From Xanthomonas arboricola pv. guizotiae (lineage in GTDB: Bacteria > Pseudomonadota > Gammaproteobacteria > Xanthomonadales > Xanthomonadaceae), in the NCBI RefSeq assembly GCF_002940205.1, contig NZ_MDSK01000025.1, forward strand, positions 16,505 through 80,504: DNA of 64,000 bases. The letters are read 5' to 3'. The translations under genes and the position numbers were made by a program. A model generated the notes under the pieces. The model was not told where the DNA came from, ran no database searches, and saw nothing but the letters and a program-made list of their open reading frames with translations. This document shows positions 30,457 to 39,492 of the stretch, piece after piece (position 1 is the first letter of the stretch; every line of letters starts with the position of its first letter).

Positions 30457-30474
30457 AGTGGGAACGTTCCCACT
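30457..30474. promoter_or_regulatory. FruR operator upstream of fruB
   Basis: A perfect 18-bp palindrome AGTGGGAACGTTCCCACT, with the central CG of LacI-type operators, lies 36 bases before the fruB start. A -10-like TATACT begins at its last base (30474-30479). A TTGACG lies at 30446, but 22 bases from that -10, which is too far for a standard promoter. Confidence 0.75.
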
Positions 30475-30509
30475 ATACTTCCCAACCCGTTCCTACCCCG
30501 GAGTCCGTC

Positions 30510-33029
30510 TTGTCCTCTCCGTCGCCAGCCGCCCCCGTCACTCCCGAACTCGTGCGCCTGCGTGCCCATGCCCGCGACAAGGACGATGCCATCGCACAGG
30601 CCGCCCAGTTGCTGGTCGCCGCCGGCTGCGTGGCGCCGGGCTACGACGCCAGCATGCGGCGCCGCGAAGGCCTGGCGAACACCTTCCTCGGCCATGGCCT
30701 GGCGATCCCGCATGGCGTGGGCGAAGACCGCCATCTGGTGCGCCGCGACGGCATCGCGGTGCTGCAGTTGCCCGAGGGGGTGGAGTGGAACCCGGGCCAG
30801 ACCACCCGGCTGGTGGTCGGTATCGCCGCCCAGTCCGACACCCACATCACCCTGCTGCGCCGGCTGACCCGCCTGATCCAGGACCCGGCCCAGCTGGAAG
30901 CGCTGTTCAGCACCGACGACCCCGGCGTGATCGTGGCGGCCCTGACCGGCGACCGCGCGCCCGACACCAGCGCCGCGCCGGCCACCGATCTGGCCGAAAC
31001 ATTCGAGTGGACGATTGCTTACCCCAGCGGCCTGCATGCCCGTCCGGCCACCCGCTGGGCCGAGACCGCGCGCGGTTTCTCGGCGCGCGCCCAGGTGCGC
31101 GCCGGCGACCAGGCCGCCGATGCCAAGAGCCTGGTCGGCCTGCTGCAGTTGGGCCTGCGTGCCGGCGACAGCATCACCGTCTCGGCCGAAGGCAGCGACG
31201 CTAGCGCGCTGCTCAAGCGCCTGCGCGCAGTGATGGACAGCCTGACGGCGCAGGAAAAGGCCGATGCCGAACGCGCCGCGCAACGCCGCGCCGCCCCGGT
31301 GGTCGGCTGGACGCCGCCGCAGGCGCAACCGGCCATCGTCGGCATCGGCGCCAGCCCGGGCGTGGCGATCGGCATCGTGCACCGCCTGCGCGCGGCGCAG
31401 ACCGAGGTGGCCGATCAACCGGTCGGCCTGGGCGATGGCGGCGCACTGCTGCACGACGCGCTGACCCGCACCCGCCAGCAACTGGCGGCGATCCAGGACG
31501 ACACCCAGCGCCGGCTCGGCGCCTCGGATGCGGCGATCTTCAAGGCCCAGGCCGAACTGCTCAACGACACCGACCTGATCACCCGCACCTGCCAGCTGAT
31601 GGTCGAAGGCCACGGCGTGGCGTGGTCCTGGCACCAGGCGGTGGAACAGATCGCCTCGGGCCTGGCCGCACTCGGCAACCCGGTTCTGGCCGGCCGCGCG
31701 GCCGACCTGCGCGACGTCGGCCGCCGCGTGCTGGCCCAGCTCGACCCGGCCGCTGCAGGCGCCGGCCTGACCGACCTGCCCGAGCAGCCCTGCATCCTGC
31801 TGGCCGGCGATCTGTCGCCGTCGGACACCGCCAACCTGGACACCACGCGCGTGCTCGGCCTGGCCACCGCGCAAGGCGGGCCGACCTCGCATACCGCGAT
31901 CCTGTCGCGCACGCTCGGCCTGCCGGCGCTGGTCGCGGCCGGCGGCCAACTCATGGATATCGAAGACGGCGTCACCGCCATCATCGACGGCAGCAGCGGG
32001 CGGCTGTACATCAACCCGTCCGAACTCGATCTGGACGCCGCGCGCGCGCATATCGCCGAACAGCAGGCGATCCGCGAGCGCGAAGCCGCGCAGCGCGCAT
32101 TGCCGGCCGACACCAGCGACGGCCACCACATCGACATCGGCGCCAACGTCAACCTGCCCGACCAGGTCGCGCTGGCGCTGACCCAGGGCGCCGAAGGCGT
32201 GGGCCTGATGCGCACCGAATTCCTGTTCCTGGAAAGCGGCCGCACCCCCAGCGAGGACGAACAACACGCCACGTATCTGGCGATGGCGCAGGCGCTGGAC
32301 GGCCGCCCGCTGATCGTGCGCGCGCTGGACATCGGCGGCGACAAACAGGTGGCGCATCTGGAACTGCCGCACGAGGAAAACCCGTTCCTGGGCGTGCGCG
32401 GCGCGCGCCTGCTGCTGCGTCGCCCCGACCTGCTGGAGCCGCAACTGCGTGCGCTGTACCGCGCCGCCAGGGACGGTGCGCGGCTGTCGATCATGTTCCC
32501 GATGATCACCTCGGTGCCGGAGCTGATCGCGCTGCGCGCCATCTGCGCACGCATCCGCACCGACCTCGACGCGCCGGAAGTGCCGATCGGCATCATGATC
32601 GAAGTGCCCGCCGCCGCCGCGCAGGCCGACGTGCTGGCGCGCCACGCGGACTTCTTCTCCATCGGCACCAACGATCTCACCCAGTACGTGCTGGCGATCG
32701 ATCGCCAGAACCCGGAACTGGCCGCCGAAGCCGACAGCCTGCATCCGGCGGTGCTGCGCATGATCCGCAGCACGATCGATGGTGCGCGCAAACACGACCG
32801 CTGGGTCGGCGTGTGCGGCGGGCTGGCCGGCGATCCGTTCGGCGCCAGCCTGCTGGCCGGCCTGGGCGTGCAGGAATTGTCGATGACCCCCAACGACATC
32901 CCGGCGGTCAAGGCACGCCTGCGTGGCGCCGCGTTGAGCCAGCTACAGCAGCTCGCCGGGCAGGCGCTGAACTGCGAAACCGCCGAACAGGTGCGCGCGT
33001 TGGAAGCCAAGCGCGAGGACGCGGCATGA
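30510..33029 (+). CDS. fruB: FruB, fused PTS EIIA(Fru)-HPr-Enzyme I
   Basis: An 839-residue cytoplasmic phosphotransfer protein combining three PTS components. The EIIA-Fru domain (about 12-150) has H68 in GLAIPHG. The HPr domain (about 165-250) has H176 in GLHARPA. Enzyme I (about 275-839) has H461 in GGPTSHTAIL, the PEP-binding GVGLMRTEFLF and the C-terminal GTNDLTQYVLA signatures. It takes phosphate from PEP to FruA. The start is a TTG at 30510 preceded by CCCGGAGTCCGTC; no better start exists between the operator and the EIIA domain. Its last codons overlap fruK (ATGA). Confidence 0.95.
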   Translation: MSSPSPAAPVTPELVRLRAHARDKDDAIAQAAQLLVAAGCVAPGYDASMRRREGLANTFLGHGLAIPHGVGEDRHLVRRDGIAVLQLPEGVEWNPGQTTRLVVGIAAQSDTHITLLRRLTRLIQDPAQLEALFSTDDPGVIVAALTGDRAPDTSAAPATDLAETFEWTIAYPSGLHARPATRWAETARGFSARAQVRAGDQAADAKSLVGLLQLGLRAGDSITVSAEGSDASALLKRLRAVMDSLTAQEKADAERAAQRRAAPVVGWTPPQAQPAIVGIGASPGVAIGIVHRLRAAQTEVADQPVGLGDGGALLHDALTRTRQQLAAIQDDTQRRLGASDAAIFKAQAELLNDTDLITRTCQLMVEGHGVAWSWHQAVEQIASGLAALGNPVLAGRAADLRDVGRRVLAQLDPAAAGAGLTDLPEQPCILLAGDLSPSDTANLDTTRVLGLATAQGGPTSHTAILSRTLGLPALVAAGGQLMDIEDGVTAIIDGSSGRLYINPSELDLDAARAHIAEQQAIREREAAQRALPADTSDGHHIDIGANVNLPDQVALALTQGAEGVGLMRTEFLFLESGRTPSEDEQHATYLAMAQALDGRPLIVRALDIGGDKQVAHLELPHEENPFLGVRGARLLLRRPDLLEPQLRALYRAARDGARLSIMFPMITSVPELIALRAICARIRTDLDAPEVPIGIMIEVPAAAAQADVLARHADFFSIGTNDLTQYVLAIDRQNPELAAEADSLHPAVLRMIRSTIDGARKHDRWVGVCGGLAGDPFGASLLAGLGVQELSMTPNDIPAVKARLRGAALSQLQQLAGQALNCETAEQVRALEAKREDAA

Positions 33030-33982
33030 GCCTGCAGGCCATCACCGTCACGCTGAACCCGGCCATCGACCAGACCATCCAGCTCGACCACCTGCAACCG
33101 GGCGCCGTGCACCGCGCCAGCAGCGTGCGCAACGATGCCGGCGGCAAGGGCATCAACGTGGCCGCCTGCCTGGCCGACTGGGGCAGCCAGGTCGCCGCGC
33201 TGGGCGTGCTCGGGGTCGGCAATGCCGGCGTGTTCGAAGCGCTGTTCCGCGAGCGCGGCATTGCCGATCACTGCCAGCGCGTGGCCGGCGAGACCCGCAC
33301 CAACCTCAAGCTGGTCGACGCGCGCAGCAACGACACCACCGACATCAACCTGCCCGGCCTGCGCCTGGGCCCGCCGCATCTGCAAGGTGTGGCCGATCAC
33401 CTTGCGCCGCTGCTGCGCCCCGGCCTGCCGGTGGTGCTGTCGGGCAGCCTGCCGGCCGGGCTGCCGGACGACAGCTGGGCGCAGCTGCAGGCCCAGGCCA
33501 GCGCCGCCGGTGCGCGCGTGCTGCTGGACACCAGTGGCGCGCCGCTGGTGGCCGCACTCGGCGCCGCACGCCAGGCGCTGCCCTACGCGGTCAAGCCGAA
33601 CCGGCACGAACTGGAAGCCTGGACCGGCCGCCCGCTGAGCGACCGCGCCGCCCTCAGCGCCGCCGCGCACGAGCTGATCGCACGCGGCATCCAGCTGGTG
33701 GTCATTTCGATGGGCACCGAGGGCGCGCTGTTCGTGCAGCGCGACCAGCGCCTGATCGCGCGTCCGCCGCGGCTGGCGCAAGGCAGCAGCGTGGGCGCCG
33801 GTGACGCGATGGTGGCCGGCCTGGCCGCCGCGCTGCTCGGCGAGTCCACCGATCTGGAAAGTTGCGCACGGCTGGCGACCGCGTTCTCGGTCAGCCGGCT
33901 GGAAAGCGGCGATGCGCGCCGGCTGATCCCGCAGCAGGTACGCAAGCTCGCCGACGAGATCGTCATCGACCCGCTCTCGTAG
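33026..33982 (+). CDS. fruK: FruK, 1-phosphofructokinase
   Basis: A 318-residue PfkB-family kinase converting fructose 1-phosphate to fructose 1,6-bisphosphate with ATP. The N-terminus ITVTLNPAIDQTI, the glycine motif NDAGGKGINVAACLADWG and the C-terminal catalytic region GSSVGAGDAMVAGLAAAL (catalytic Asp in GAGD) are intact. The start codon overlaps the fruB stop as ATGA, so translation is likely coupled. It is the middle gene of fruBKA. Confidence 0.95.
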   Translation: MSLQAITVTLNPAIDQTIQLDHLQPGAVHRASSVRNDAGGKGINVAACLADWGSQVAALGVLGVGNAGVFEALFRERGIADHCQRVAGETRTNLKLVDARSNDTTDINLPGLRLGPPHLQGVADHLAPLLRPGLPVVLSGSLPAGLPDDSWAQLQAQASAAGARVLLDTSGAPLVAALGAARQALPYAVKPNRHELEAWTGRPLSDRAALSAAAHELIARGIQLVVISMGTEGALFVQRDQRLIARPPRLAQGSSVGAGDAMVAGLAAALLGESTDLESCARLATAFSVSRLESGDARRLIPQQVRKLADEIVIDPLS

Positions 33983-34095
33983 CACCACCGCCGGCGCGAA
34001 CGCTGGCGGTGCCAGCGCAGCGCGCCGGTGTTTTGTGCAAGACACCACGTATCCCGCCGGCGTTTGCCGGCGACCGAACAACGCAGGAGATTTGC

Positions 34096-35838
34096 ATGTC
34101 CTCTTCCATCGTGGTCATCGCCGCTGGCGACCGCAGCACCGAAGCCGTCCTGGCGGCCGAAGCGCTGCGCCGCGCGGCCACCGCCGCCGGGCGCAGCGTG
34201 ACGATCGAGATCCGCAGCGACCAGGGCGTGCTCGGCGCATTGCCGGGCGAACTGGCCAGCGCCGCCAGCCAGGTGCTGGTGATCGGCGACGCCGATGCCG
34301 ACACCGCCCGCTTCGGCGACGCGCAGCTGCTGCGCCTGAGCCTGGGCGCGGTGCTGGACGACCCGGCCGCCGCAGTGAACCAGCTCGTCGCACCGGCCGC
34401 CGCCAATGCATCGGCTGCCGCAGCCAGCGCAGGCGCCAGCAGCAAGCGCATCGTTGCGATCACCTCCTGCCCCACCGGTATCGCGCACACCTTCATGGCC
34501 GCCGAAGGCCTGCAGCAGGCCGCCAGGAAACTCGGCTACCAGATCCGCGTGGAAACCCAGGGCTCGGTGGGCGCGCAGGATGCCCTGACCGACGCGGAAA
34601 TCCGCGATGCCGATCTGGTGCTGATCGCCGCCGATCGCGAGGTCGACCTGGCCCGCTTCGGCGGCAAGCGCCTGTTCAAGAGCGGCACCAAGCCGGCGAT
34701 CAACGATGGCCCGGCGCTGATCAACAAGGCCCTGGCCGAGGCGAGCGTGCACGGCGGCGCAACGCCAGTTGCCGGCCCCGCTGCCAGCGCCACCGCGAGC
34801 AAGGGCAACACCCGCACCGGCGCCTACAAGCACCTGATGACCGGGGTGTCGTTCATGCTGCCGTTCGTGACTGCCGGCGGGCTGCTGATCGCGCTGGCCT
34901 TTGCGCTGGGCGGCATCTATGCCGGCGACGACACGCATCAGGGCACCTTGGCCTGGTCGCTGTTCCAGATCGGCGCCAAGGCCGGCTTTACCCTGATGGT
35001 GCCGGCGCTGGCCGGCTATATCGCCTACTCCATCGCCGACCGCCCCGGCATCGCGCCCGGCATGATCGGCGGGCTGGTCGCAGCCAACCTCAACGCCGGT
35101 TTTCTCGGCGGGATCATCGCCGGCTTCATCGCCGGCTACGGCGTGGCCGCGCTCAACCGCTACATCAAGCTGCCGCGCAACCTGGAAGGGCTCAAGCCGG
35201 TGCTGATCCTGCCGGTGCTGGGCACGCTACTGGTCGGGTTGGCGATGATGTACGTGTTCGGGCAACCGGTGGCCGATCTGCTGGCCTGGCTCACCGCCTG
35301 GCTGCGCGGCATGCAGGGCAGCAGCGCGCTGCTGCTGGGCCTGTTGCTCGGCGGCATGATGGCCTTCGACATGGGCGGGCCGGTCAACAAGGCCGCCTAT
35401 GCGTTTTCCACCGGCCTGATCGCCAGCCAGGTCTACACCCCGATGGCCGCCGCCATGGTGGCCGGCATGACCCCGCCGCTGGGCATCGCGCTGGCCACCT
35501 GGGTGTTCCGCAACCGTTTCACCGTGGAAGAACGCGGCTCGGCCACGGCCGCCGGCGTGCTCGGGCTGGCCTTCGTCACCGAAGGCGCCATCCCGTATGC
35601 CGCGCGCGACCCGCTGCGCACCATCCCGGCGCTGGTGATCGGCTCGGCCGTGGCCGGCGCGATCTCGATGACCGCCGGTGCCGAGCTGAAGGCACCGCAC
35701 GGCGGCATCTTCGTGCTGCTGATCCCCAACGCGGTGACCCACCTGCTCAATTACGTGCTGGCCCTGGTGGTCGGCGTGGTGGTCACCGCGGTGGCACTGC
35801 GCCTGCTCAAGAAGCCGGTGGCCGATGTGGTCGCCTGA
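34096..35838 (+). CDS. fruA: FruA, PTS fructose-specific EIIB'BC permease
   Basis: A 580-residue inner-membrane sugar transporter. A degenerate EIIB' domain (about 1-95) is joined by an Ala-rich linker to an EIIB domain whose phospho-cysteine is C125 in AITSCPTGIAHTFMAA. The EIIC membrane domain (about 240-580) carries GVSFMLPFVTAGGLLIALAF and FVTEGAIPYAARDPLR. It imports fructose and phosphorylates it at C1 using phosphate from FruB. The ATG at 34096 follows CAGGAGATTTGC. The 113-base gap after fruK has no obvious terminator, so it is probably in the same operon. Confidence 0.95.
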   Translation: MSSSIVVIAAGDRSTEAVLAAEALRRAATAAGRSVTIEIRSDQGVLGALPGELASAASQVLVIGDADADTARFGDAQLLRLSLGAVLDDPAAAVNQLVAPAAANASAAAASAGASSKRIVAITSCPTGIAHTFMAAEGLQQAARKLGYQIRVETQGSVGAQDALTDAEIRDADLVLIAADREVDLARFGGKRLFKSGTKPAINDGPALINKALAEASVHGGATPVAGPAASATASKGNTRTGAYKHLMTGVSFMLPFVTAGGLLIALAFALGGIYAGDDTHQGTLAWSLFQIGAKAGFTLMVPALAGYIAYSIADRPGIAPGMIGGLVAANLNAGFLGGIIAGFIAGYGVAALNRYIKLPRNLEGLKPVLILPVLGTLLVGLAMMYVFGQPVADLLAWLTAWLRGMQGSSALLLGLLLGGMMAFDMGGPVNKAAYAFSTGLIASQVYTPMAAAMVAGMTPPLGIALATWVFRNRFTVEERGSATAAGVLGLAFVTEGAIPYAARDPLRTIPALVIGSAVAGAISMTAGAELKAPHGGIFVLLIPNAVTHLLNYVLALVVGVVVTAVALRLLKKPVADVVA

Positions 35839-36023
35839 CCTTCGGCCACCTCGCCATTGCCGCGTGCCGTCCGCGCATGCGCCACGCCTGACCGCCGCCC
35901 CACTCCACCCCTGACCGGTTTCACCGCTGGGCTGCGCACCTTCGTGCGCGGCCGGCGGCTTGCCCATCCCCTAGCTGTCGCGTTCGCCACCCGGCCACGC
36001 CTTCCTTCGTTCGGAGTCCTGCC

Positions 36024-37301
36024 ATGACCGTCCTCGCCCCCCGCCATGCCCGTCCCCGCCTGCTGTGCCTGTCGCTGGCGCTGGCGCTGACCCCGCTCGC
36101 CCACGCGCAGGACGCCGCCGATGCCTTCAAGCTCAAGCTGGGTTACACCGGCGAAGCCGCATCGATGATCGATGGCGGCCGCAAGAACGGCGACGCCTAT
36201 GCCGGCCAGCTGATGGTCGGTACCGATGTCGACATGGACCGCCTGTTCGGCTGGGGCGGCGCCACGGTCAAGCTGCAGGTCTCCAACCGTCATGGCACCA
36301 ACCTGGCCAACAGCAGCATCGGCAACAGCACCTCGGTGCAGGAAATCTACGGCGGCCAGGGCACGCGGCTGGCCAACTTCACCCTGCTGCAGAAGCTGTT
36401 CGACGACCGCCTGGAACTGGAAGCCGGCCGCAGCGTGGCCAACATCCACTTCCTCGGCTCGGACCTGTGCCAGTACTTCCAGGGCAACTCGGCCTGCGGC
36501 AACCCCACCTTCGTGTTCCGCACCAGCAACTTCACCTACTGGCCTGTTTCCAGCTGGGCCGCGCATGCCACCGCCTGGGTCACGCCCAAGGTCTACGTGC
36601 ATGTGGGCGCCTACGAGGTGAACCCGGTGCAGGCCCAGGACGGCCAGCACGGCCTGAAGTGGAGCACCGACGACACCACCGGCGTGGTGGTGCCGTATGC
36701 CATCGGCTACAAGAACAAGGGCGGCGACGGCAGCATGGCCGCGATGTACGAACTGGGCGGCTGGCAGGACAACTCCGACTACACCGACCCGCTGCGCGAC
36801 CGCAACGGCAACCCCGCCGTGCTCAGCGGGCTGGACTACGACAACAAGCAGGGCCGCTCGGGCGTGTTCGCCCGCTTCGAACAGCAGGTCACCAACCCGG
36901 ATCCGTCCGGCAGCCGCGGCCTGACCGTGTTCGGCGCCATCCTCAAGAGCACCGGCGGCCAGGCGATCGAGGACCATTTCGTGCAACTGGGCCTGGTGCA
37001 GAAGGGCACCTTCGCCAGCCGCCCGCAGGACAACATCGCCTTCGTGATCACCCAGCAGAAGTACAGCGACGAGGCGATCGAAAACCTGCGCCTGGCGCGC
37101 GCCTCCGCTGGCGGCACCGGCACCCCGGCCGACAACCAGATCATGATGGAGCTGAGCTACGGCATCCAGGTCACCAAGCGCCTGCGCATCGCCCCGAACC
37201 TGCATTACGTGATCAACCCCGACCAGTTCAACGAACCCACCCGCAGCAACGATCTGAAGAACGCGCTGATCGCGGGCATGCGGATCGACTGGAATCTGTG
37301 A
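36024..37301 (+). CDS. oprB: OprB-type carbohydrate-selective porin
   Basis: A 425-residue outer-membrane beta-barrel porin. A signal peptide of about 29 residues ends ALTPLAHA-QDA. The mature protein starts with AADAFKLKLGYTGEAASMID and shows alternating amphipathic strands. It has an extracellular-loop cysteine pair (LGSDLCQYFQGNSACGNP) and ends RIDWNL, an aromatic/hydrophobic terminus suitable for barrel assembly. Family members admit sugars such as glucose, and the position after fruA implies fructose or related sugars here. The ATG follows CGGAGTCCTGCC. Confidence 0.88.
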   Translation: MTVLAPRHARPRLLCLSLALALTPLAHAQDAADAFKLKLGYTGEAASMIDGGRKNGDAYAGQLMVGTDVDMDRLFGWGGATVKLQVSNRHGTNLANSSIGNSTSVQEIYGGQGTRLANFTLLQKLFDDRLELEAGRSVANIHFLGSDLCQYFQGNSACGNPTFVFRTSNFTYWPVSSWAAHATAWVTPKVYVHVGAYEVNPVQAQDGQHGLKWSTDDTTGVVVPYAIGYKNKGGDGSMAAMYELGGWQDNSDYTDPLRDRNGNPAVLSGLDYDNKQGRSGVFARFEQQVTNPDPSGSRGLTVFGAILKSTGGQAIEDHFVQLGLVQKGTFASRPQDNIAFVITQQKYSDEAIENLRLARASAGGTGTPADNQIMMELSYGIQVTKRLRIAPNLHYVINPDQFNEPTRSNDLKNALIAGMRIDWNL

Positions 37302-37610
37302 TCCGGCACCAGTAAGTACGTTTCCATAGCGACGCCTGCAATGCAGGCCGTCGCTCGCATTGCCCTGGGTCTGGCTCTGGCTTTTTGGCTATTGCCATGC
37401 ACTTGCCTTTTCCCGCTTTGCGCGGCCCGATACCGAATAACACCACTTAGGGGAATCGACGATCATTCCTAGACAATGTTCCCACTTTCGTTTTTTCGCC
37501 TGAAGAATTTTGAAATTGCGCGACATAACTTCGGGGCGGCGCAAGATCTGTGAAAAACCGTAGATAGGCTCAACGACGTGTGTTTCAGCAGCTGTGGAAG
37601 GATAACGGAC
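37302..37610. other. Intergenic region at the left edge of the halogenase/ATP-grasp pair
   Basis: These 309 bases become visibly AT-richer than the neighbouring core genes towards the right. Near the left end is a GC hairpin (37329-37354), possibly ending oprB transcription. At 37448-37472 is an imperfect inverted repeat TAGGGGAAT...ATTCCTAG that could be a regulator site. The promoter of the next gene must lie here, but I cannot place it confidently. Confidence 0.5.
37329..37354. terminator. Hairpin downstream of oprB
   Basis: GCGAC-GCCTGC-AAT-GCAGGC-C-GTCGC forms an 11-bp stem with one bulge, 27 bases after the oprB stop. There is no clear T-run, so it may be an mRNA 3' stabiliser or a weak terminator. 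Confidence 0.45.
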
Positions 37611-39491
37611 ATGACCTCAACTGCGGCACACCACTATCCGCCTAAATCCAATCAAATCGTCGTCATCGGTGCAGGCATCATCGGGCTGACAAATGCGCTT
37701 CAGTTGGCCAAGCGCGGCCTAAGTGTCACGCTGATCGACAATCTGCAAGAGCGCAGACACAGCTTCAAGGTAGGCGAATCCTTTCTGGTCTTTACCAGCG
37801 CATTCTTGCGCACCATCGGCGAATTGGACACGTTTCTCACCGAGCGATCGTTCATCAAGCTCGGCGTCTGGTTCAGCGCTGGCGCCGAGCACCGTCACGA
37901 TTTCGGCGAGACCACAGAATGGGCCGTGAATGCAGATCCGCACCCACCTCACTATCTGTATGACCTGGCCCCCGACAAGAAATGGTTTCGCTGCATGTTT
38001 CTGGACATGCAAATCGTAAGACCAGAAGCCGAAGCGGTCATGCTCGATGCGGTACGTGAACACCCGAACATCACCTTGATCGACAACGTGCGTATCCGCA
38101 AGGTGGTGCTCGCCGAGGACGACGGACCGCACCTGATGCATTGGCAAGGCCAGGGTTGCGATGGAAGGATCGATACGCGGTGGCTGGTGGATTGCTCGGG
38201 GCGCAGCCGGCTATTGACCAGGCAGCAGGGACATACCGCAGAGAAGCACGAAGAGCGCGATGGATTCCAGACCACCGCCATCTGGGGCCAGTTCGAACAT
38301 GCGGGAGATGCCGTGTTCGATGCTCGTTGGCATTGCTTGCTGCAGGACGGGCGATCGACGCCTCGCGATCTGTATACCGTGCACCTATGGGGGCGCGGCT
38401 ACTGGATCTGGGTGATCCGCCTGTCTCAGGATCGTATTAGCGTTGGCGTGACTTTCGACCAGCGCACCCCACCGGAAGGCGCAACACCTGCCGAGAAATT
38501 CTGGAATCTGATCCGGCGCTATCCGTTGCTGGAGGGCATCATCAACGAACAGACACTGCTCGAGCTGCAGACCTTCCGCAACGTCCAGCATTGGACCGAC
38601 ACTTTCGTAAGCACGCGTCGCTACGCGATGGCCGGAGACTCGGCAAGCATCATTGATGCCTATTACAGCCAGGGCATGGCGCTTGGCATGGTGACCAGCT
38701 GGCACATCGCCAATGTGGTGCAACGCGACGTGCTCGATCAGCATCTCGACCGGGGCTATATCGAGAGAATCAATCATGCCACCCGCCAGGACTGGCACAT
38801 GTTGCGCAACATGGTGCACCACAAATACTCCCCGGCCATCGAGGATTCACGCTTCTTCCTGCTGTCGCACATGCTGGATATGGCGGTGTTCTGGTGCATG
38901 GGCAGCACGCGTTCGGCGTTGACGCATTGGCTCGTGCAGACCGAAGGTCAATCCTCGCGTGAAACCGCCCAGCTGCGCCGTCTGCGGCAGCGACTGGAAT
39001 CGCGTTTGTTCTACTCGCGCTCGCCCTATTGGCTATGGCTGTCGCCAGAACGGGTGCAGCGACTGCAGGCGCATCTGCAACGTCAGCTCGCCAGGCGCGC
39101 ACGTTGGCGTCAGGACAACGGCATCAGGCTACCGCGTGTCACCAGTTTCCTCAGCCTGACGGCTCCGTTGCCGCGTGTCTGGAAGCTGTTTGGCGGCGCA
39201 AAGGCTGGCCATATCGACGTCAGCGCACGCGACCTCGTGCAACCTGCGGAACAGCGGCCAGCTGGCAGCGCGACATGGTTCGACCGGCTGCCCATATCCC
39301 CCATGACACGTCTCGGCTGGGTTATCCGGCTGCGTCCATTGGGATTATTGCTGCAGTTTGCGCTCTGCTATGCGTGGGACGCCGCTGAGACGCGGATACG
39401 CAGAGGCTGGCGCGGCGTCAATCGCGTCCACGCTGCTGTTGACGACGTGCAATCAACTCCGCAGGACGCACAAGAACGGAGCGTGCCTTGA
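37611..39491 (+). CDS. Flavin-dependent halogenase-like monooxygenase
   Basis: A 626-residue FAD protein. Residues 16-45 are a Rossmann dinucleotide fold (VVIGAGIIGLTNAL). KVGES at 53-57 and WIWVI at 265-269 match two hallmarks of flavin-dependent halogenases (the K-x-GES block and WxWxI). AGDSASIIDAYYSQGM at 341-356 corresponds to the second flavin motif of the family. The C-terminal ~200 residues are Arg-rich helices ending in a hydrophobic patch, longer than free-substrate halogenases. The ATG at 37611 follows GGAAGGATAACGGAC. The next gene starts one base after its stop. Halogenation is not certain, since FAD monooxygenases and geranylgeranyl reductases share parts of this fold. No carrier protein or flavin reductase gene is adjacent. 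Confidence 0.72.
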   Translation: MTSTAAHHYPPKSNQIVVIGAGIIGLTNALQLAKRGLSVTLIDNLQERRHSFKVGESFLVFTSAFLRTIGELDTFLTERSFIKLGVWFSAGAEHRHDFGETTEWAVNADPHPPHYLYDLAPDKKWFRCMFLDMQIVRPEAEAVMLDAVREHPNITLIDNVRIRKVVLAEDDGPHLMHWQGQGCDGRIDTRWLVDCSGRSRLLTRQQGHTAEKHEERDGFQTTAIWGQFEHAGDAVFDARWHCLLQDGRSTPRDLYTVHLWGRGYWIWVIRLSQDRISVGVTFDQRTPPEGATPAEKFWNLIRRYPLLEGIINEQTLLELQTFRNVQHWTDTFVSTRRYAMAGDSASIIDAYYSQGMALGMVTSWHIANVVQRDVLDQHLDRGYIERINHATRQDWHMLRNMVHHKYSPAIEDSRFFLLSHMLDMAVFWCMGSTRSALTHWLVQTEGQSSRETAQLRRLRQRLESRLFYSRSPYWLWLSPERVQRLQAHLQRQLARRARWRQDNGIRLPRVTSFLSLTAPLPRVWKLFGGAKAGHIDVSARDLVQPAEQRPAGSATWFDRLPISPMTRLGWVIRLRPLGLLLQFALCYAWDAAETRIRRGWRGVNRVHAAVDDVQSTPQDAQERSVP

Positions 39492-39492
39492 G

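Noticed and set aside
30446..30479. Standard sigma-70 promoter for fruB (TTGACG ... TATACT)
   Set aside because: The spacer is 22 bases, too long for a normal promoter; the real -35 may be elsewhere or the promoter may need an activator.
29358..32795. A 1,145-codon minus-strand frame extending FruR upstream
   Set aside because: Beyond the GTG at 30347 the frame is antisense to fruB and has no family similarity; long antisense frames are common in GC-rich DNA.
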